This document shows positions 18,473 through 28,800 of a stretch of 64,000 nt of DNA, one piece after another. A model generated the notes under the pieces. That model was not told the DNA's origin, made no database searches, and worked only from the letters and a program-made list of their open reading frames with translations. The DNA is taken from positions 1 to 64,000 of the forward strand of contig CAMWMK010000005.1 of assembly GCA_947175295.1 (NCBI GenBank). The letters run 5' to 3'. Position 1 is the first letter of the stretch. Each line of letters opens with the position of its first letter. The translations under genes were made by a program, and so were the position numbers. Source of the stretch: an uncultured Porphyromonadaceae bacterium (GTDB taxonomy: Bacteria; Bacteroidota; Bacteroidia; Bacteroidales; Muribaculaceae).

Positions 18473-19425
18473 TTTACGGTGTCTCCCGAAAAGATGCCGA
18501 GTCCGAGTTTCTGCATGAAGTATTTGATTGCCGCCTGGGCCTTCACCGAGTTTCCGGCGTCGTCGAGCGGGGGAGCGAAAGCCGCGATTCCGAAGAGTCC
18601 GGGCATCACGCCCATCACTCCGCCTCCCACGCCTGTCTTGGCCGGAATGCCCGAGGTGTAGAGCCAGTCGCCCGTATGCTGGTAGAAGCCCACGCTTGCT
18701 ATCATGGTTGTTATCTTCGGTGAGATCTCCGGATCGAACACCTGCTTCTTAGTGACTGGATTCAGGCCGCCGTTGGCTATTGTGGAGCCCATTACGGCAA
18801 GTTGCTCTGAAGTGATTCCGAGCGAACACTGGCGCGTGTAGAGGTCGAGGCTCATATCTACGTCGTCGTAGATGCGGTTGTAGTTTTTCAGCAGCCATGC
18901 GATTGCACGGTTGTTGAAATTGGTGGCTGTCTCGCTCTCGTATAGCTCGTCGATGAGTTCAGGAGCCGATCCGCACAAGGCCGTGATATTGTCGGTTATT
19001 GCCTTCCATTTGTCGGCCGAGTCGCCCTGCGGCGCTATCATCGAGCAGGCCGAGATGGCGCCCGCGTTTACGAGCGGGGTAGAGGGGTGGTCGTTTTCCA
19101 GGAGTATGGCATAGATGGAGTTGAAGGGGAGTCCGGTAGCGTCCGCACCGATCTGCTTCAATACTCCCGCCGGAGTGTGCTGTATCATCGCGAGGATGGC
19201 CGTAGGCACCTTCGACACAGACTCGATACCGAACTTATACGAAGTGTCGCCGAAATTGAAGGTAGTGCCGTCGGTCAGCGTCACGCTGAGCCCGAAGAGG
19301 TTCGGGTCAATGTTTGCCAGATAGGGGATATAGTGTGCGTTAAGTCCCCCCTTTACGTCCTTCGTAGCCTCATACGCCTCATGCGCCGCCTCCTCGATCT
19401 GGGATTTGGTGATTGTCTTTTCCAT
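18460..19425 (-). CDS. glsA: Glutaminase A
   Basis: Beta-lactamase-fold glutaminase: SVSKVPTAI, NAGAI, TGVGGGVMGVMPG. Confidence 0.92.
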   Translation of the reverse strand: MEKTITKSQIEEAAHEAYEATKDVKGGLNAHYIPYLANIDPNLFGLSVTLTDGTTFNFGDTSYKFGIESVSKVPTAILAMIQHTPAGVLKQIGADATGLPFNSIYAILLENDHPSTPLVNAGAISACSMIAPQGDSADKWKAITDNITALCGSAPELIDELYESETATNFNNRAIAWLLKNYNRIYDDVDMSLDLYTRQCSLGITSEQLAVMGSTIANGGLNPVTKKQVFDPEISPKITTMIASVGFYQHTGDWLYTSGIPAKTGVGGGVMGVMPGLFGIAAFAPPLDDAGNSVKAQAAIKYFMQKLGLGIFSGDTVKIKS

Positions 19426-19508
19426 AGTATAAGATATGAAAGGATATGAAACAGGCGGCCGGAGCCATTGAAACGCCGCCGGCCGCCCATATTTTTCTAT
19501 AATTCAAT

Positions 19509-19543
19509 CGTCCAACGTAAAACGTAAAACGTCCAACGTAAAA
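19509..19543. repeat. Short tandem repeat (GTCCAACGTAAAAC/GTAAAAC) just downstream of gadB
   Basis: CGTCCAACGTAAAACGTAAAACGTCCAACGTAAAAC. Confidence 0.7.
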
Positions 19544-19544
19544 C

Positions 19545-20972
19545 CTACTTCCCCGTATGGTTGAACGACTTGGTCTTCAACGGGATGTTCTTCTCCATCG
19601 CGATGCGGGTCGTAGTCGGATACTCAAGCTGGTTGAGCTCGTTGATGGCAAACTGAATGTCGGAGAGCAGCTGATCGGCCATATCGCGGCTGAATCCCTG
19701 CTTGCAGAGCACACGCATCACCACCATATCCTCGATATCCTTCGGCATCGCATACGCAGGTACCATCCAACCCTTCTGGGCGAGCTTGTCCTGGAGGTCG
19801 TAGAGTGTCCACTTGGCGTTTGCCTGGAAATCAGGTTTCATGCGCCATACGAAGATCGGGTTGGGGAGTTCTTCATCCGCATAAGGCATGAAGGGCTCCA
19901 TGGCGCTTACCTGCTCCTTGAGATAGCGGGCTATCATCAGGGAGTTGAACTGCACGTTCTTGTATCCCTCGAATCCCAGACGGATGAACTGATAATACTG
20001 GCCGAGGATCTGGGCGGCGGGACGAGAGTAGTTGAGGCCTACCTGGGTTACTTCGGCGCCGAGATAGTCTACCGTAAACGCCATGTCGTCGGGCAGATAC
20101 TTCTTGTCTTTCCATACCACCCATCCGAGACCCGGATATACGAGGCCGAACTTGTGGCCGGAGGTGCTGATGCTCAATACCCATTTCAGGCGGAAATCCC
20201 ACTTCTTCTCCGGGAAGAGGAACGGAAGGATGAAGCCGCCGGAAGCTGCGTCGATGTGGATGCACACCTCGTTGCCCGTCTCGGCGTTATACTTGTCGAG
20301 GGCGGCGTCAAGAGCCTCCACGTCGTCGTTAAGGCCGGTCCATGTCACGCCTTCGATAGGCACAACGCAGATGGTGTTCTCATCGCAGAGCTTGATGGCG
20401 GCGTCCACGTCGAGGGTAGGATGCTCGGTGCTGAGCGGCACGAGACGCATTTCCACATCCCAGAAATTACAGAACTTCTCCCATACTACCTGATAGCCTG
20501 TCGACATCACGAGGTTAGGCTTATCGTAAGGCTTTCCGGCGGCCTTGCGGCGGTCTTTCCATCTCTTGAGGGCCGCGAGCGCACCTAACATACATGCCTC
20601 CGAGCTGCCGATGGCAAGAGCGCCGGCTTTCCACTTGTTGGTCTCGGGAGTGTTCCAGAGGTTGGCCATGATATTGATACACTTCTGGCACATCACTGCT
20701 ACACGCGGATACTCCGTCTCATCGATATAGTTGATGTTGATTGCCTCGTTCATCAGTTTCGTGGCATAGTCGTCCATATATGTCGTCACGAAAGTAGCGA
20801 GGTTAAGACGGGGCTGGGTCTGGGCGAAAGTCTCGTCCTTCACCATCTCATACGCCACCTCAGGGGTCGTAGGACCGTCGGGGATTTTCTCCACTGGAGC
20901 CGGCTTCAGCATCACGTTTTCGCCGAAAGCCTCGCTTTTAGCGTCGCCAAAGCGATAATTAGGGTCTTTCAT
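19545..20972 (-). CDS. gadB: Glutamate decarboxylase
   Basis: PLP motif SGHKFGLVYPGLGW, HIDAASGGF, full-length GAD. Confidence 0.95.
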   Translation of the reverse strand: MKDPNYRFGDAKSEAFGENVMLKPAPVEKIPDGPTTPEVAYEMVKDETFAQTQPRLNLATFVTTYMDDYATKLMNEAININYIDETEYPRVAVMCQKCINIMANLWNTPETNKWKAGALAIGSSEACMLGALAALKRWKDRRKAAGKPYDKPNLVMSTGYQVVWEKFCNFWDVEMRLVPLSTEHPTLDVDAAIKLCDENTICVVPIEGVTWTGLNDDVEALDAALDKYNAETGNEVCIHIDAASGGFILPFLFPEKKWDFRLKWVLSISTSGHKFGLVYPGLGWVVWKDKKYLPDDMAFTVDYLGAEVTQVGLNYSRPAAQILGQYYQFIRLGFEGYKNVQFNSLMIARYLKEQVSAMEPFMPYADEELPNPIFVWRMKPDFQANAKWTLYDLQDKLAQKGWMVPAYAMPKDIEDMVVMRVLCKQGFSRDMADQLLSDIQFAINELNQLEYPTTTRIAMEKNIPLKTKSFNHTGK

Positions 20973-21183
20973 AGTCATAAGAAGTTTTAATAATTGATAG
21001 ATATGATAGACTCTCCAGTACGCACACGTCAGAGATCGTAAACCCCGTTAAGGCGACCGCCAAGGCATGAATAGAAGAGTGTTTCTTCCTTTTTGATGCT
21101 CATTAAACGCACCCGCTGGAAAATAGTTTGTCGCCATTAACTTAAATAAGGTTAAAAAACATCCCCGTCCCCGCCATACCTCC

Positions 21184-21319
21184 GCGTAGCCCATGGAACG
21201 GAGGCTGCTCACGCAGAGATGCGGAGGGGCAGAGAGCGCAGGAGGGATTCATCTTCCACCGCATAGCCTATGGAACGGAGGCTTCCCAGCCTCCACCGTG
21301 CCGACAAAGGGTAACTTGC
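21184..21319 (+). repeat. Intergenic repeat cluster B (two mosaic copies)
   Basis: CCCATGGAACGGAGGCTGCTCACGCAGAGATGCGG... and CCTATGGAACGGAGGCTTCCCAGCCTCCACCGTGCCGACA. Confidence 0.75.
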
Positions 21320-21334
21320 AGAAGACATCGGAAT

Positions 21335-21550
21335 TTATTTATATTGTAGATAATATTCGAATAAGGCCACCGGACCAAGATGCCAAAGTTTTGTCTCTTC
21401 TTTAGAAAGTTCCCTATAAGTATTTGATCTGTAGATGGCGCGAATCGCGTCAAGAATAGGCATACCAAACTTCTTTGCCACCAGCATTGAAAGTTGGCTT
21501 ACTTTATATGGCAGTATAAGATATAACTGTTCCGGAGTAATTGCATTCAT
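21335..21550 (-). CDS. Small protein, DUF3791-associated type (hypothetical)
   Basis: ORF MNAITPEQLYLILPYKVSQLSMLVAKKFG...; neighbours DUF3791-like gene. Confidence 0.45.
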   Translation of the reverse strand: MNAITPEQLYLILPYKVSQLSMLVAKKFGMPILDAIRAIYRSNTYRELSKEETKLWHLGPVALFEYYLQYK

Positions 21551-21650
21551 TTAGTCACAGTATAATTTGAGATATATTTCAGATGAGGAATTGCCTTCTC
21601 GGTGTGAAAAAGATATTGATCTACCAATCGGTAGGCTTTAAGTTCTTGAA

Positions 21651-21899
21651 TCAAGTGTTGTTATGTTCAACTATTTCATCCAATTCTTCCATGAGCCATT
21701 TGGCTCCATGCTGATGCATGATATCATAGAACTCAGCAAGATGTTCAAGGGCTCCGGCATCGGACAGAATCTCCATTGCCCTCTCACCGGAAATACCCTT
21801 ATAGTGCTTATATTGTTCGATTGCAAATGCGATGAATACCGGAATGGAGTCATCACCGGTATAATCAGAGGCGTATATTTGGGAGTCTTGCTTTTCCAT
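21651..21899 (-). CDS. DUF3791-like small protein
   Basis: FAIEQYKHYKGISGERAMEILSDAGALEHLAEFYDIMHQHG pattern. Confidence 0.65.
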   Translation of the reverse strand: MEKQDSQIYASDYTGDDSIPVFIAFAIEQYKHYKGISGERAMEILSDAGALEHLAEFYDIMHQHGAKWLMEELDEIVEHNNT

Positions 21900-21988
21900 A
21901 TTTATTTCTTTGGAATGCAAATTTAATCATTTATCTTTGGATAATCAAGAATGTACATTGGATTCTGTGTATTTTCCAGTGCCTCCTG

Positions 21989-22175
21989 CGCGTAGCCCAT
22001 GGGACTGATGCATCCTAACGCTCACGCAGAGATGCGGAGAGGCAGAGAGCGCAGGAGGGATTCATCTTCCGCCGCCAGCCATAGAACCCGGAGCGGAGAG
22101 CGCGCGAGGTGCAGCCCGCGTAGCCCATGGAACGGAGGCTTCCAGCCTCCCCCGCGCCGACAAGAGGTAACATTT
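21989..22175 (+). repeat. Intergenic repeat cluster C (left flank of the AT-rich island)
   Basis: GCGTAGCCCATGG... CTCACGCAGAGATGCGGAGAGGCAGAGAGCGCAGGAGGG... CCCATGGAACGGAGGCTTCCAGCCTCCCCCGCGCCGACA. Confidence 0.75.
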
Positions 22176-22304
22176 CTGATAAAGCACTTGGGTTTAAGAC
22201 TCCAGTGGCGATATATATGAAGCGGCCTCCTGCGCTCTCAGCCCCTCCGCCTCTCAGCGTGATAGGCACTCACGAAAAAAGTTTGAAAAAAATGATGCAG
22301 AATG

Positions 22305-22335
22305 TTGGTAGTTTGAAAAAATAGTAGTAACTTTG
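22305..22335 (+). promoter_or_regulatory. Promoter of the cytomotive cassette (TTG-N20-TAACTTTG)
   Basis: TTG 22305-22307, TAACTTTG 22328-22335. Confidence 0.55.
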
Positions 22336-22341
22336 CCAAAG

Positions 22342-22759
22342 CAGACCGCCATGCAGAAGCCCCGGTCTGGGGTCAAGTGGGACGGGTATGCCGGGACATG
22401 CAGAGCGTATGTCCTGACTATATGTTTTGAAAGCGTTTATCTACGCTGATTCTTGATTGTTAGGAATTCTCGCAAAATTCATTTGGAGTCAAGGACTGCG
22501 CAACGATAGGCGCCCATATGGATATGTTACATCCGTCGTCAGCACTGCAATCCGTGAGGATTGCAGGCTTGTCGCTATTGTTGCATATACAAGCGTGGGC
22601 TTCTGCGTTGCCATCCAACTCCAAGGGCAATGCGAGAAGCCTCTAACAGAAGGATGGCAAAGATACAGATTCCTACGCTTTTTGTGTGTTTGCTCGAATC
22701 TTGGGAAGTCTATAGAGCCTGTAAGGATGTATCCTATTAGGATTATTAACTTGGCTAAC
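22342..22759 (+). ncRNA. Long structured 5' leader RNA (candidate cis-regulatory element) of the cassette
   Basis: Hairpins 22342-22369, 22393-22415, 22432-22447, perfect GTGA-tetraloop hairpin 22545-22566, hairpin 22598-22641 and a mutually exclusive pairing 22608-22616/22652-22660. Confidence 0.55.
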
Positions 22760-23965
22760 ATGAAACAAAAATTTCGTACATATTCATATAAAGTATGTGT
22801 GGTTTTGTTGGGTGTTATTTCTCTATTCAGTTGTATAAAAGGAAATAAGATAGAGGTCAGTTCTAACCCCGTTGATGTAGAGGTGCCTTCGAAAAAGCCA
22901 TCAGTCAATATTTTCATTGAGAATTCTGGTAGCATGGATGGGTATATGTGCGATGGTTCTCAATTGAAGGATGCTGTATATGATTACGTAAGTGAACTGA
23001 ATCGGTATACTGATACAACAAGATTGTATTATGTCAATAGCAAAATTATTATGTATAATGATAACTTGACATCTTATATAAAGGATTTAAATCCAGTATC
23101 ATTCCGAAAAGCTGGAGGTAATACTGCAAACACTGATTTAGGTACCATAATAGCCTCTGTGCTTGAAACTGTCAATGATACAACAATCTCTATATTTGTA
23201 TCAGATTGCATCTTAGACTTACCAGAAAAAGATGCTCAAAAGTTTCTAACAAACTGTGAGATTCGTATCAAGGACGAGGTAATAAACGCTCAAAAGAGAG
23301 TGCCTGATTTAGGTGTTGAAATATTAGAATTATCATCTGACTTCAATGGCAAATATTTCTATCCGAATGGTTCAGTTGAAATTCTTAAAGATGTACAGCG
23401 TCCTTATTATATATGGATTTTTGGTAATAAGAACTATTTAGCCAAGCTTAATGCGGCAATACCGTTTTCGCAGCTGGCAAAGTACGATCTAAGAGGAATA
23501 GTTGCGTTTACCAATCAATCTAATGTGCCATTTGATATTTACAACAATGCCCTTACAAGTAAAACCATAATTCCGGCACACGGAGATTATCATATTATCA
23601 TTCAAGCAGATTTTAGTACAACCCTGCAACCTGATGGAATAGTACAAGATAAGAGGAATTATTCTTTCAATAATTCTAATTTAATTGTGGATGGTATCTA
23701 TCCAATCACAGATTCCAAAAGCAAGTATTCGCATTATATTAAATTTACAATTCCTAAGGGTACCAATATAGCTCAGGATTGCCTAACATTTAATTCCCCA
23801 AAGATGCCCTCGTGGGTTTCTGAATCTAATGATGACACCGGAGCAAACATTCATGAGAATACTAATAAAACTACTGGTATAAAATATCTTATTCAAGGTG
23901 TTGCTGACGCCTATAAAAATGAGAAAGTAAGCACAACTTTTAATTTTAACATTAAACGTAAATAG
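22760..23965 (+). CDS. vWA-like domain lipoprotein (cassette gene 1)
   Basis: MKQKFRTYSYKVCVVLLGVISLFSC signal/lipobox; NIFIENSGSMDGYM MIDAS-like motif; later IFVSDC. Confidence 0.7.
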   Translation: MKQKFRTYSYKVCVVLLGVISLFSCIKGNKIEVSSNPVDVEVPSKKPSVNIFIENSGSMDGYMCDGSQLKDAVYDYVSELNRYTDTTRLYYVNSKIIMYNDNLTSYIKDLNPVSFRKAGGNTANTDLGTIIASVLETVNDTTISIFVSDCILDLPEKDAQKFLTNCEIRIKDEVINAQKRVPDLGVEILELSSDFNGKYFYPNGSVEILKDVQRPYYIWIFGNKNYLAKLNAAIPFSQLAKYDLRGIVAFTNQSNVPFDIYNNALTSKTIIPAHGDYHIIIQADFSTTLQPDGIVQDKRNYSFNNSNLIVDGIYPITDSKSKYSHYIKFTIPKGTNIAQDCLTFNSPKMPSWVSESNDDTGANIHENTNKTTGIKYLIQGVADAYKNEKVSTTFNFNIKRK

Positions 23966-23968
23966 CAT

Positions 23969-24427
23969 ATGGGTCAGTTCTTCGGAAGTATCTATTGTTG
24001 GTTTGAAGACTTTTTTGGTCTCGGACTTGCAGATTACTTGTGGGGGGTAGCATCACCTATGTCCCCTAATAATTCCTTCATTGGGATTGGATTTTCAATG
24101 TTTGGTATAAGCCTTGCAATGGTATTAGTCTTTTACTACGTTGTAAATCATCCTCGTTTAGACAACTGGTGGGGATGGCTAATATTTTTAGGCATAAATG
24201 CTGTCATAAACTTTATTGTGGGTTGGCAGTGGGTTCTAAAGGATTACTATGATAACAAGATGGTTGGAATTGACCCGTCAACGAATTTGCAAGTACCCCT
24301 AAACATAGGGGAATCTGAGATTCTTTGTTTTGGTGTATCCAATATGATTCTTTCCATACTCGTATTTATAATTTTCTCCTTCATATTCAAATGGTGGAGT
24401 TCAAACTGTTCAAGAGCACCGTTCTAA
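23969..24427 (+). CDS. Small polytopic membrane protein (cassette gene 2)
   Basis: 3-4 hydrophobic segments; 3-nt gap from gene 1. Confidence 0.7.
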   Translation: MGQFFGSIYCWFEDFFGLGLADYLWGVASPMSPNNSFIGIGFSMFGISLAMVLVFYYVVNHPRLDNWWGWLIFLGINAVINFIVGWQWVLKDYYDNKMVGIDPSTNLQVPLNIGESEILCFGVSNMILSILVFIIFSFIFKWWSSNCSRAPF

Positions 24428-24431
24428 AACT

Positions 24432-25826
24432 ATGTCTAAATTATTTGTATTCGGTATTGGAGGCACGGGATCTCGTGTATTGAGATCATTAACAATGATG
24501 TTAGCTTCGGGGGTCAAGGCCGGAGTTGACGAGGTTGTGCCGATTATAATAGATCCTGACACTTCAAATGCAGATTTGACACGGACAGTAAGTTTGCTTA
24601 ACAAGTATTCCGCAATACGTAGTAATCTACAATTCAGTGCCGATAATGAAAGTCTCTTTTTCCGCACTGAAATAAAACAGATATTACCAAATTATACTCT
24701 TCTAATCAATGATACTGATGATAAGTCCTTTCAACAGTTCATTGACTATGCCTCCATGTCAAAGGCTAATCAATCTTTGACTAAGATGCTTTTCTCGGAT
24801 AAGAATTTACAATCATCAATGGAGGTTGGATTCAAGGGAAATCCGAATATAGGAAGTGTTGTTCTAAATCAAATTGCACACTCCTCAGACTTCGAAACAT
24901 TTGCTAATGATTTCAGTGACGGTGATCGGATATTTATCATTAGTTCAATATTTGGTGGCACAGGTGCAAGTGGTTTCCCTTTATTGTTAAAAACGCTGCG
25001 CACAGGTAGTGGTTTTGCAAATCACGATATAATTAATCGTGCAATAATTGGAGCGATTACCATACTGCCATATTTTAAGCTAAAACAAGATGAGGATAGT
25101 GAAATAGATTCATCTACATTTATATCCAAGACAAAATCAGCGCTTGCCTACTATGAGAGCAACATTAGTAAGAATGGTTCTATAGATGCGTTATATTATC
25201 TTGCGGATGATGTAGCAAAGACCTATGAGAACCATGAAGGAGGATCGTCTCAACAAAATGATGCACACTTAATAGAATTTCTTGGAGCGACTGCAATTAT
25301 TGACTTTTCTAATAGTAACTATATGGGGACTTCTAATATGGAACTGGGTATTAAGGATGGTGCAGATACAGTATCGTTCAACTCGTTCTATAATAGGATG
25401 CGAAATATGCTCTATAATCCTATGGTACAGTTTACAATAATGGCGAATGCGCTCACACATAAAGTTAGTATGTATAGATCGAATTCCTTTAACGCGAATA
25501 AGGGTAATTTCGAAGACTTATATAATGGTATGTTTTTCAATGACCTTACCGATTTCTTCCGCAAATATCACGAGTGGTTGACAGAAATGCGCGAGAATAA
25601 GCGTTCATTATATCTATTTAACCTCTCTTGCGGAGATAAACCATTCGATCTAGTTGAAGGAGTGAAGCCCAAAAGAATCCTAAGCAAATTTTCAGACTAT
25701 AATCTTGTTACTGATCGGCTTAATTCCGCAATTCGCAATTGTAAGAGCAATGGCAAGGAGAATAAATTCCTTGAAATGTTCTATCTTGGCACTCAGAAAC
25801 TTGTAAAAGAAAAGTTAAGCAACTAA
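24432..25826 (+). CDS. Tubulin/FtsZ-like GTPase (Tubulin_2-like; cassette gene 3)
   Basis: N-terminal LFVFGIGGTGSRVLRSL; tubulin signature-like SSIFGGTGASGFP (about 24946-24975). Confidence 0.75.
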   Translation: MSKLFVFGIGGTGSRVLRSLTMMLASGVKAGVDEVVPIIIDPDTSNADLTRTVSLLNKYSAIRSNLQFSADNESLFFRTEIKQILPNYTLLINDTDDKSFQQFIDYASMSKANQSLTKMLFSDKNLQSSMEVGFKGNPNIGSVVLNQIAHSSDFETFANDFSDGDRIFIISSIFGGTGASGFPLLLKTLRTGSGFANHDIINRAIIGAITILPYFKLKQDEDSEIDSSTFISKTKSALAYYESNISKNGSIDALYYLADDVAKTYENHEGGSSQQNDAHLIEFLGATAIIDFSNSNYMGTSNMELGIKDGADTVSFNSFYNRMRNMLYNPMVQFTIMANALTHKVSMYRSNSFNANKGNFEDLYNGMFFNDLTDFFRKYHEWLTEMRENKRSLYLFNLSCGDKPFDLVEGVKPKRILSKFSDYNLVTDRLNSAIRNCKSNGKENKFLEMFYLGTQKLVKEKLSN

Positions 25827-25831
25827 ACATT

Positions 25832-28800
25832 ATGTCAAAAATATTTAGATTATACAAGGAAGGTTCATCTACATATGAGGACTGGAATAGTAGTCCGGCT
25901 TTCCCCTATAACTCTGCAAGTCGTGATACAATAGAAGACCCTGACGGAGCATCTGCGCGTCATGAGATTACTTCTATTCCTTCGCCATTTGCTCGCATTG
26001 ATCTTATAAAGACAGCCTTTAAGGAAGTTTGTAAGCCTGACAAGAAGAATAGAAAGATTGAGTTGGATGGTAATACCATTTTCCACAAAATGGTTTCAGA
26101 TACCCTTGATGTGGCAGAAATATTTTTCAATCTTGATAAATATATTGGTAAGATTGAGGTGATTAAGTGGGATCCATCCTTGATGTTAACAGAATTAGAG
26201 CAGTCATATAGCACAGGACACCGTTATTTGGCGGATGCTCTTAAAAAGTATATGAAGTCAGATGCAAGGACCTACAACTTTGATAAGTTGAAGAATATCT
26301 ATCTTTTGAATTATGTCGAAGGTCCAGATGAGCTGAATATAATTGGTGCGACATCACCGGCTACATTATTTTTCAGTAATGCCAATGATTTGAGTTATGT
26401 CAACGATATATTCTTTGGCCAGGATAAACCCTTTGATAGTGAGTATCAGCCACTCTACAAGAGGGACTTTGAATTTGTGAAATACTTATTCGCTTTAAGA
26501 AAAAGTATACATAATTTTGCGGGGCTTTTCCCGGAAGTAGAGACTTATATGAATGCGACCTATAAGGCGGTAGAGGATCAAATGAAGAAGAAGGAACTCA
26601 ATAACGTAACTTCTGTTATTTTGGATGATTTTGAATCCATAGAGGTTAAGGATCTTCAGCAGAATGATCTTGTGGAGGTGTTAGGGTATACTCTCTACAA
26701 GAAGTCTCATCGTCCCATGTTAACTACATGCGAATTTATAATCAAGTCCTCTAAACAGAGTGAGAATCTACCATTGGTTTTACCTGTAGAGGCTGGAAAT
26801 CGTTATAGCCAATTACAGTATACTACTGACAAATGGGGTAATACCAATCGAGCAAGTTATAAGGAGAACGAGTCTGACCTGTCAAAGCGAAAGTTGCCTT
26901 TTGATGGTTCGGTTCATCCTTATCTCACCATAGGTGATTTTCTTGAGGATACAATTATTAGAGTACCCCATACTCTCAACACTGTGAATTACTTCGACGC
27001 TCATATTAAAATAGAAAAACCGGAACTTGCGTTCTTGCTGCCTATTAAACCATTGCTTTTCAGATATTTTTCTATTGAAGAGTTCCGCGGAAAGATGCCT
27101 GATGGAAAACCCATGGTAAAAATGAAGCTACTCGCAGGAGACTCCGTCCACATAACACTTCGTATTCCTATCAAAGGAGATGGGAAGATTTCATATGTTG
27201 AATATTCACGTGTGTATTACAATAATAGTTCGGTTGACATCCAGAATAATCAAGGTAACATAGCTGAGTTGAGGTTTACAGGGTTTATAATGCCACAGGT
27301 CCAGTTTAAGGACGAAGTGGATGCTCTATATAATGTTTCTTGTGTGCAATCGTCTAACTCGAAAATTGAGTTTGTATTCTATAAGAATGCAGAAAGATTA
27401 AATTTGCCTTCCAAGATCAGTAGGAATAAGGATCAAGAAATTCTCCTTAGGGCAGATAATTATCTTGTAAAAGGAAAGAACTTTGATTTTATTCAAGTGC
27501 GTAATAATACTTACATGGGTATTTTGGTACCGATTTTTGAGAATCAATGCAATATAGATATTTTTGAATTTGCAGTTGATCTCGGTACATCTAATACCCA
27601 TATAGAATACCGAAAAGGTAACGAGTCTCCAAAAGTATTTTCTTTCACTCATAAAGATCGTCAGCTTTGTGAGATGTTTATCCCTCACAAGAATGAATTT
27701 GGTTATATAGAGGACCTGCAGGCAGAGTCTGAACTTATTGAGAAGGATTTCATTCCTGCAGAGGTTGGAAATGGAGACTATAAGTTTCCAACACGTACGG
27801 TCCTTTCATGTTCTAAATCTGTTGATTGGACTAAAAGGATAGATCCATTCACTTTAGTTAATCTTCCGTTTACTTACGACAAACGGGCTGATCTTCCATA
27901 CAATAACCTGAAATATAACATCAAGTGGGGTAATGGAGAGGATCTTCGTATAATGGAATCATATGTTCGTACTCTGATGCTAATGATTCGCAACAAAGTT
28001 CTTCAAAACAATGGAGATTTAACTAAGACAAAGATTACATGGTTCTATCCAATAAGTATGCCTCCGAAGCGTCTTCGCTATCTTAAAACAACTTGGGATG
28101 CAGCGTATAGAGAGTACTTTGGTGATGGAAGTACAAATAGTATGACGGAATCTTATGCTCCAATACAGTATTTCTTCCAACGTTATTCCACTGCGACCAG
28201 CTTGGTCAATGTTGATATCGGTGGTGGTACTACTGACATAGCTTTTGCAAAAGATAAGGTTATAACTCATGTAACGTCTTTCCGTTTTGCTTCAAATGCT
28301 CTTTTTGAAAATTCTTTCTCAAATTTGGATGAGCAAAATGGTATTGTGGACTATCATAAGGGAAATATCCTGCGATTGCTGGAAGAAAAGAATCTCTCAG
28401 AATTGATACGAGTGTTCAATAGTACTAATAATTCACGTCCATCAAACATGGCTTCGTTCTTATTTACACTTAGAGATAATACTCTTCCTAAAGTGGCGAA
28501 TATTGATGAAAAGTATGTGGACTTCAACTATATATTACAGGAAGATGAAGACTTTAAGATAGTCTTTATTGTATTCTATACGTCGATAATCTATCATATA
28601 GCTCAGATTACGAAATCATTGGGTCTGGAGGTGCCTCGACACATTTCATTCAGTGGAAATGGAAGCAAGGTTATTCGAGTTATCACGACTGACACTAAGA
28701 TTCTAGCAAAATATACCAAGTTGATTTTTGAGAAGGTTCTTGATAGACCATATGGCAAGGAACTGGAGCTTTTAGGCTTAGACAAGGATTCAAATCCAAA

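Noticed and set aside
19557-20588. 343-aa + strand ORF opposite gadB
   Set aside because: Antisense to a well-supported glutamate decarboxylase; no recognisable motifs.
22015-22269. 84-aa minus ORF in the repeat cluster
   Set aside because: Lies entirely in intergenic repeats; repeat-derived translation.
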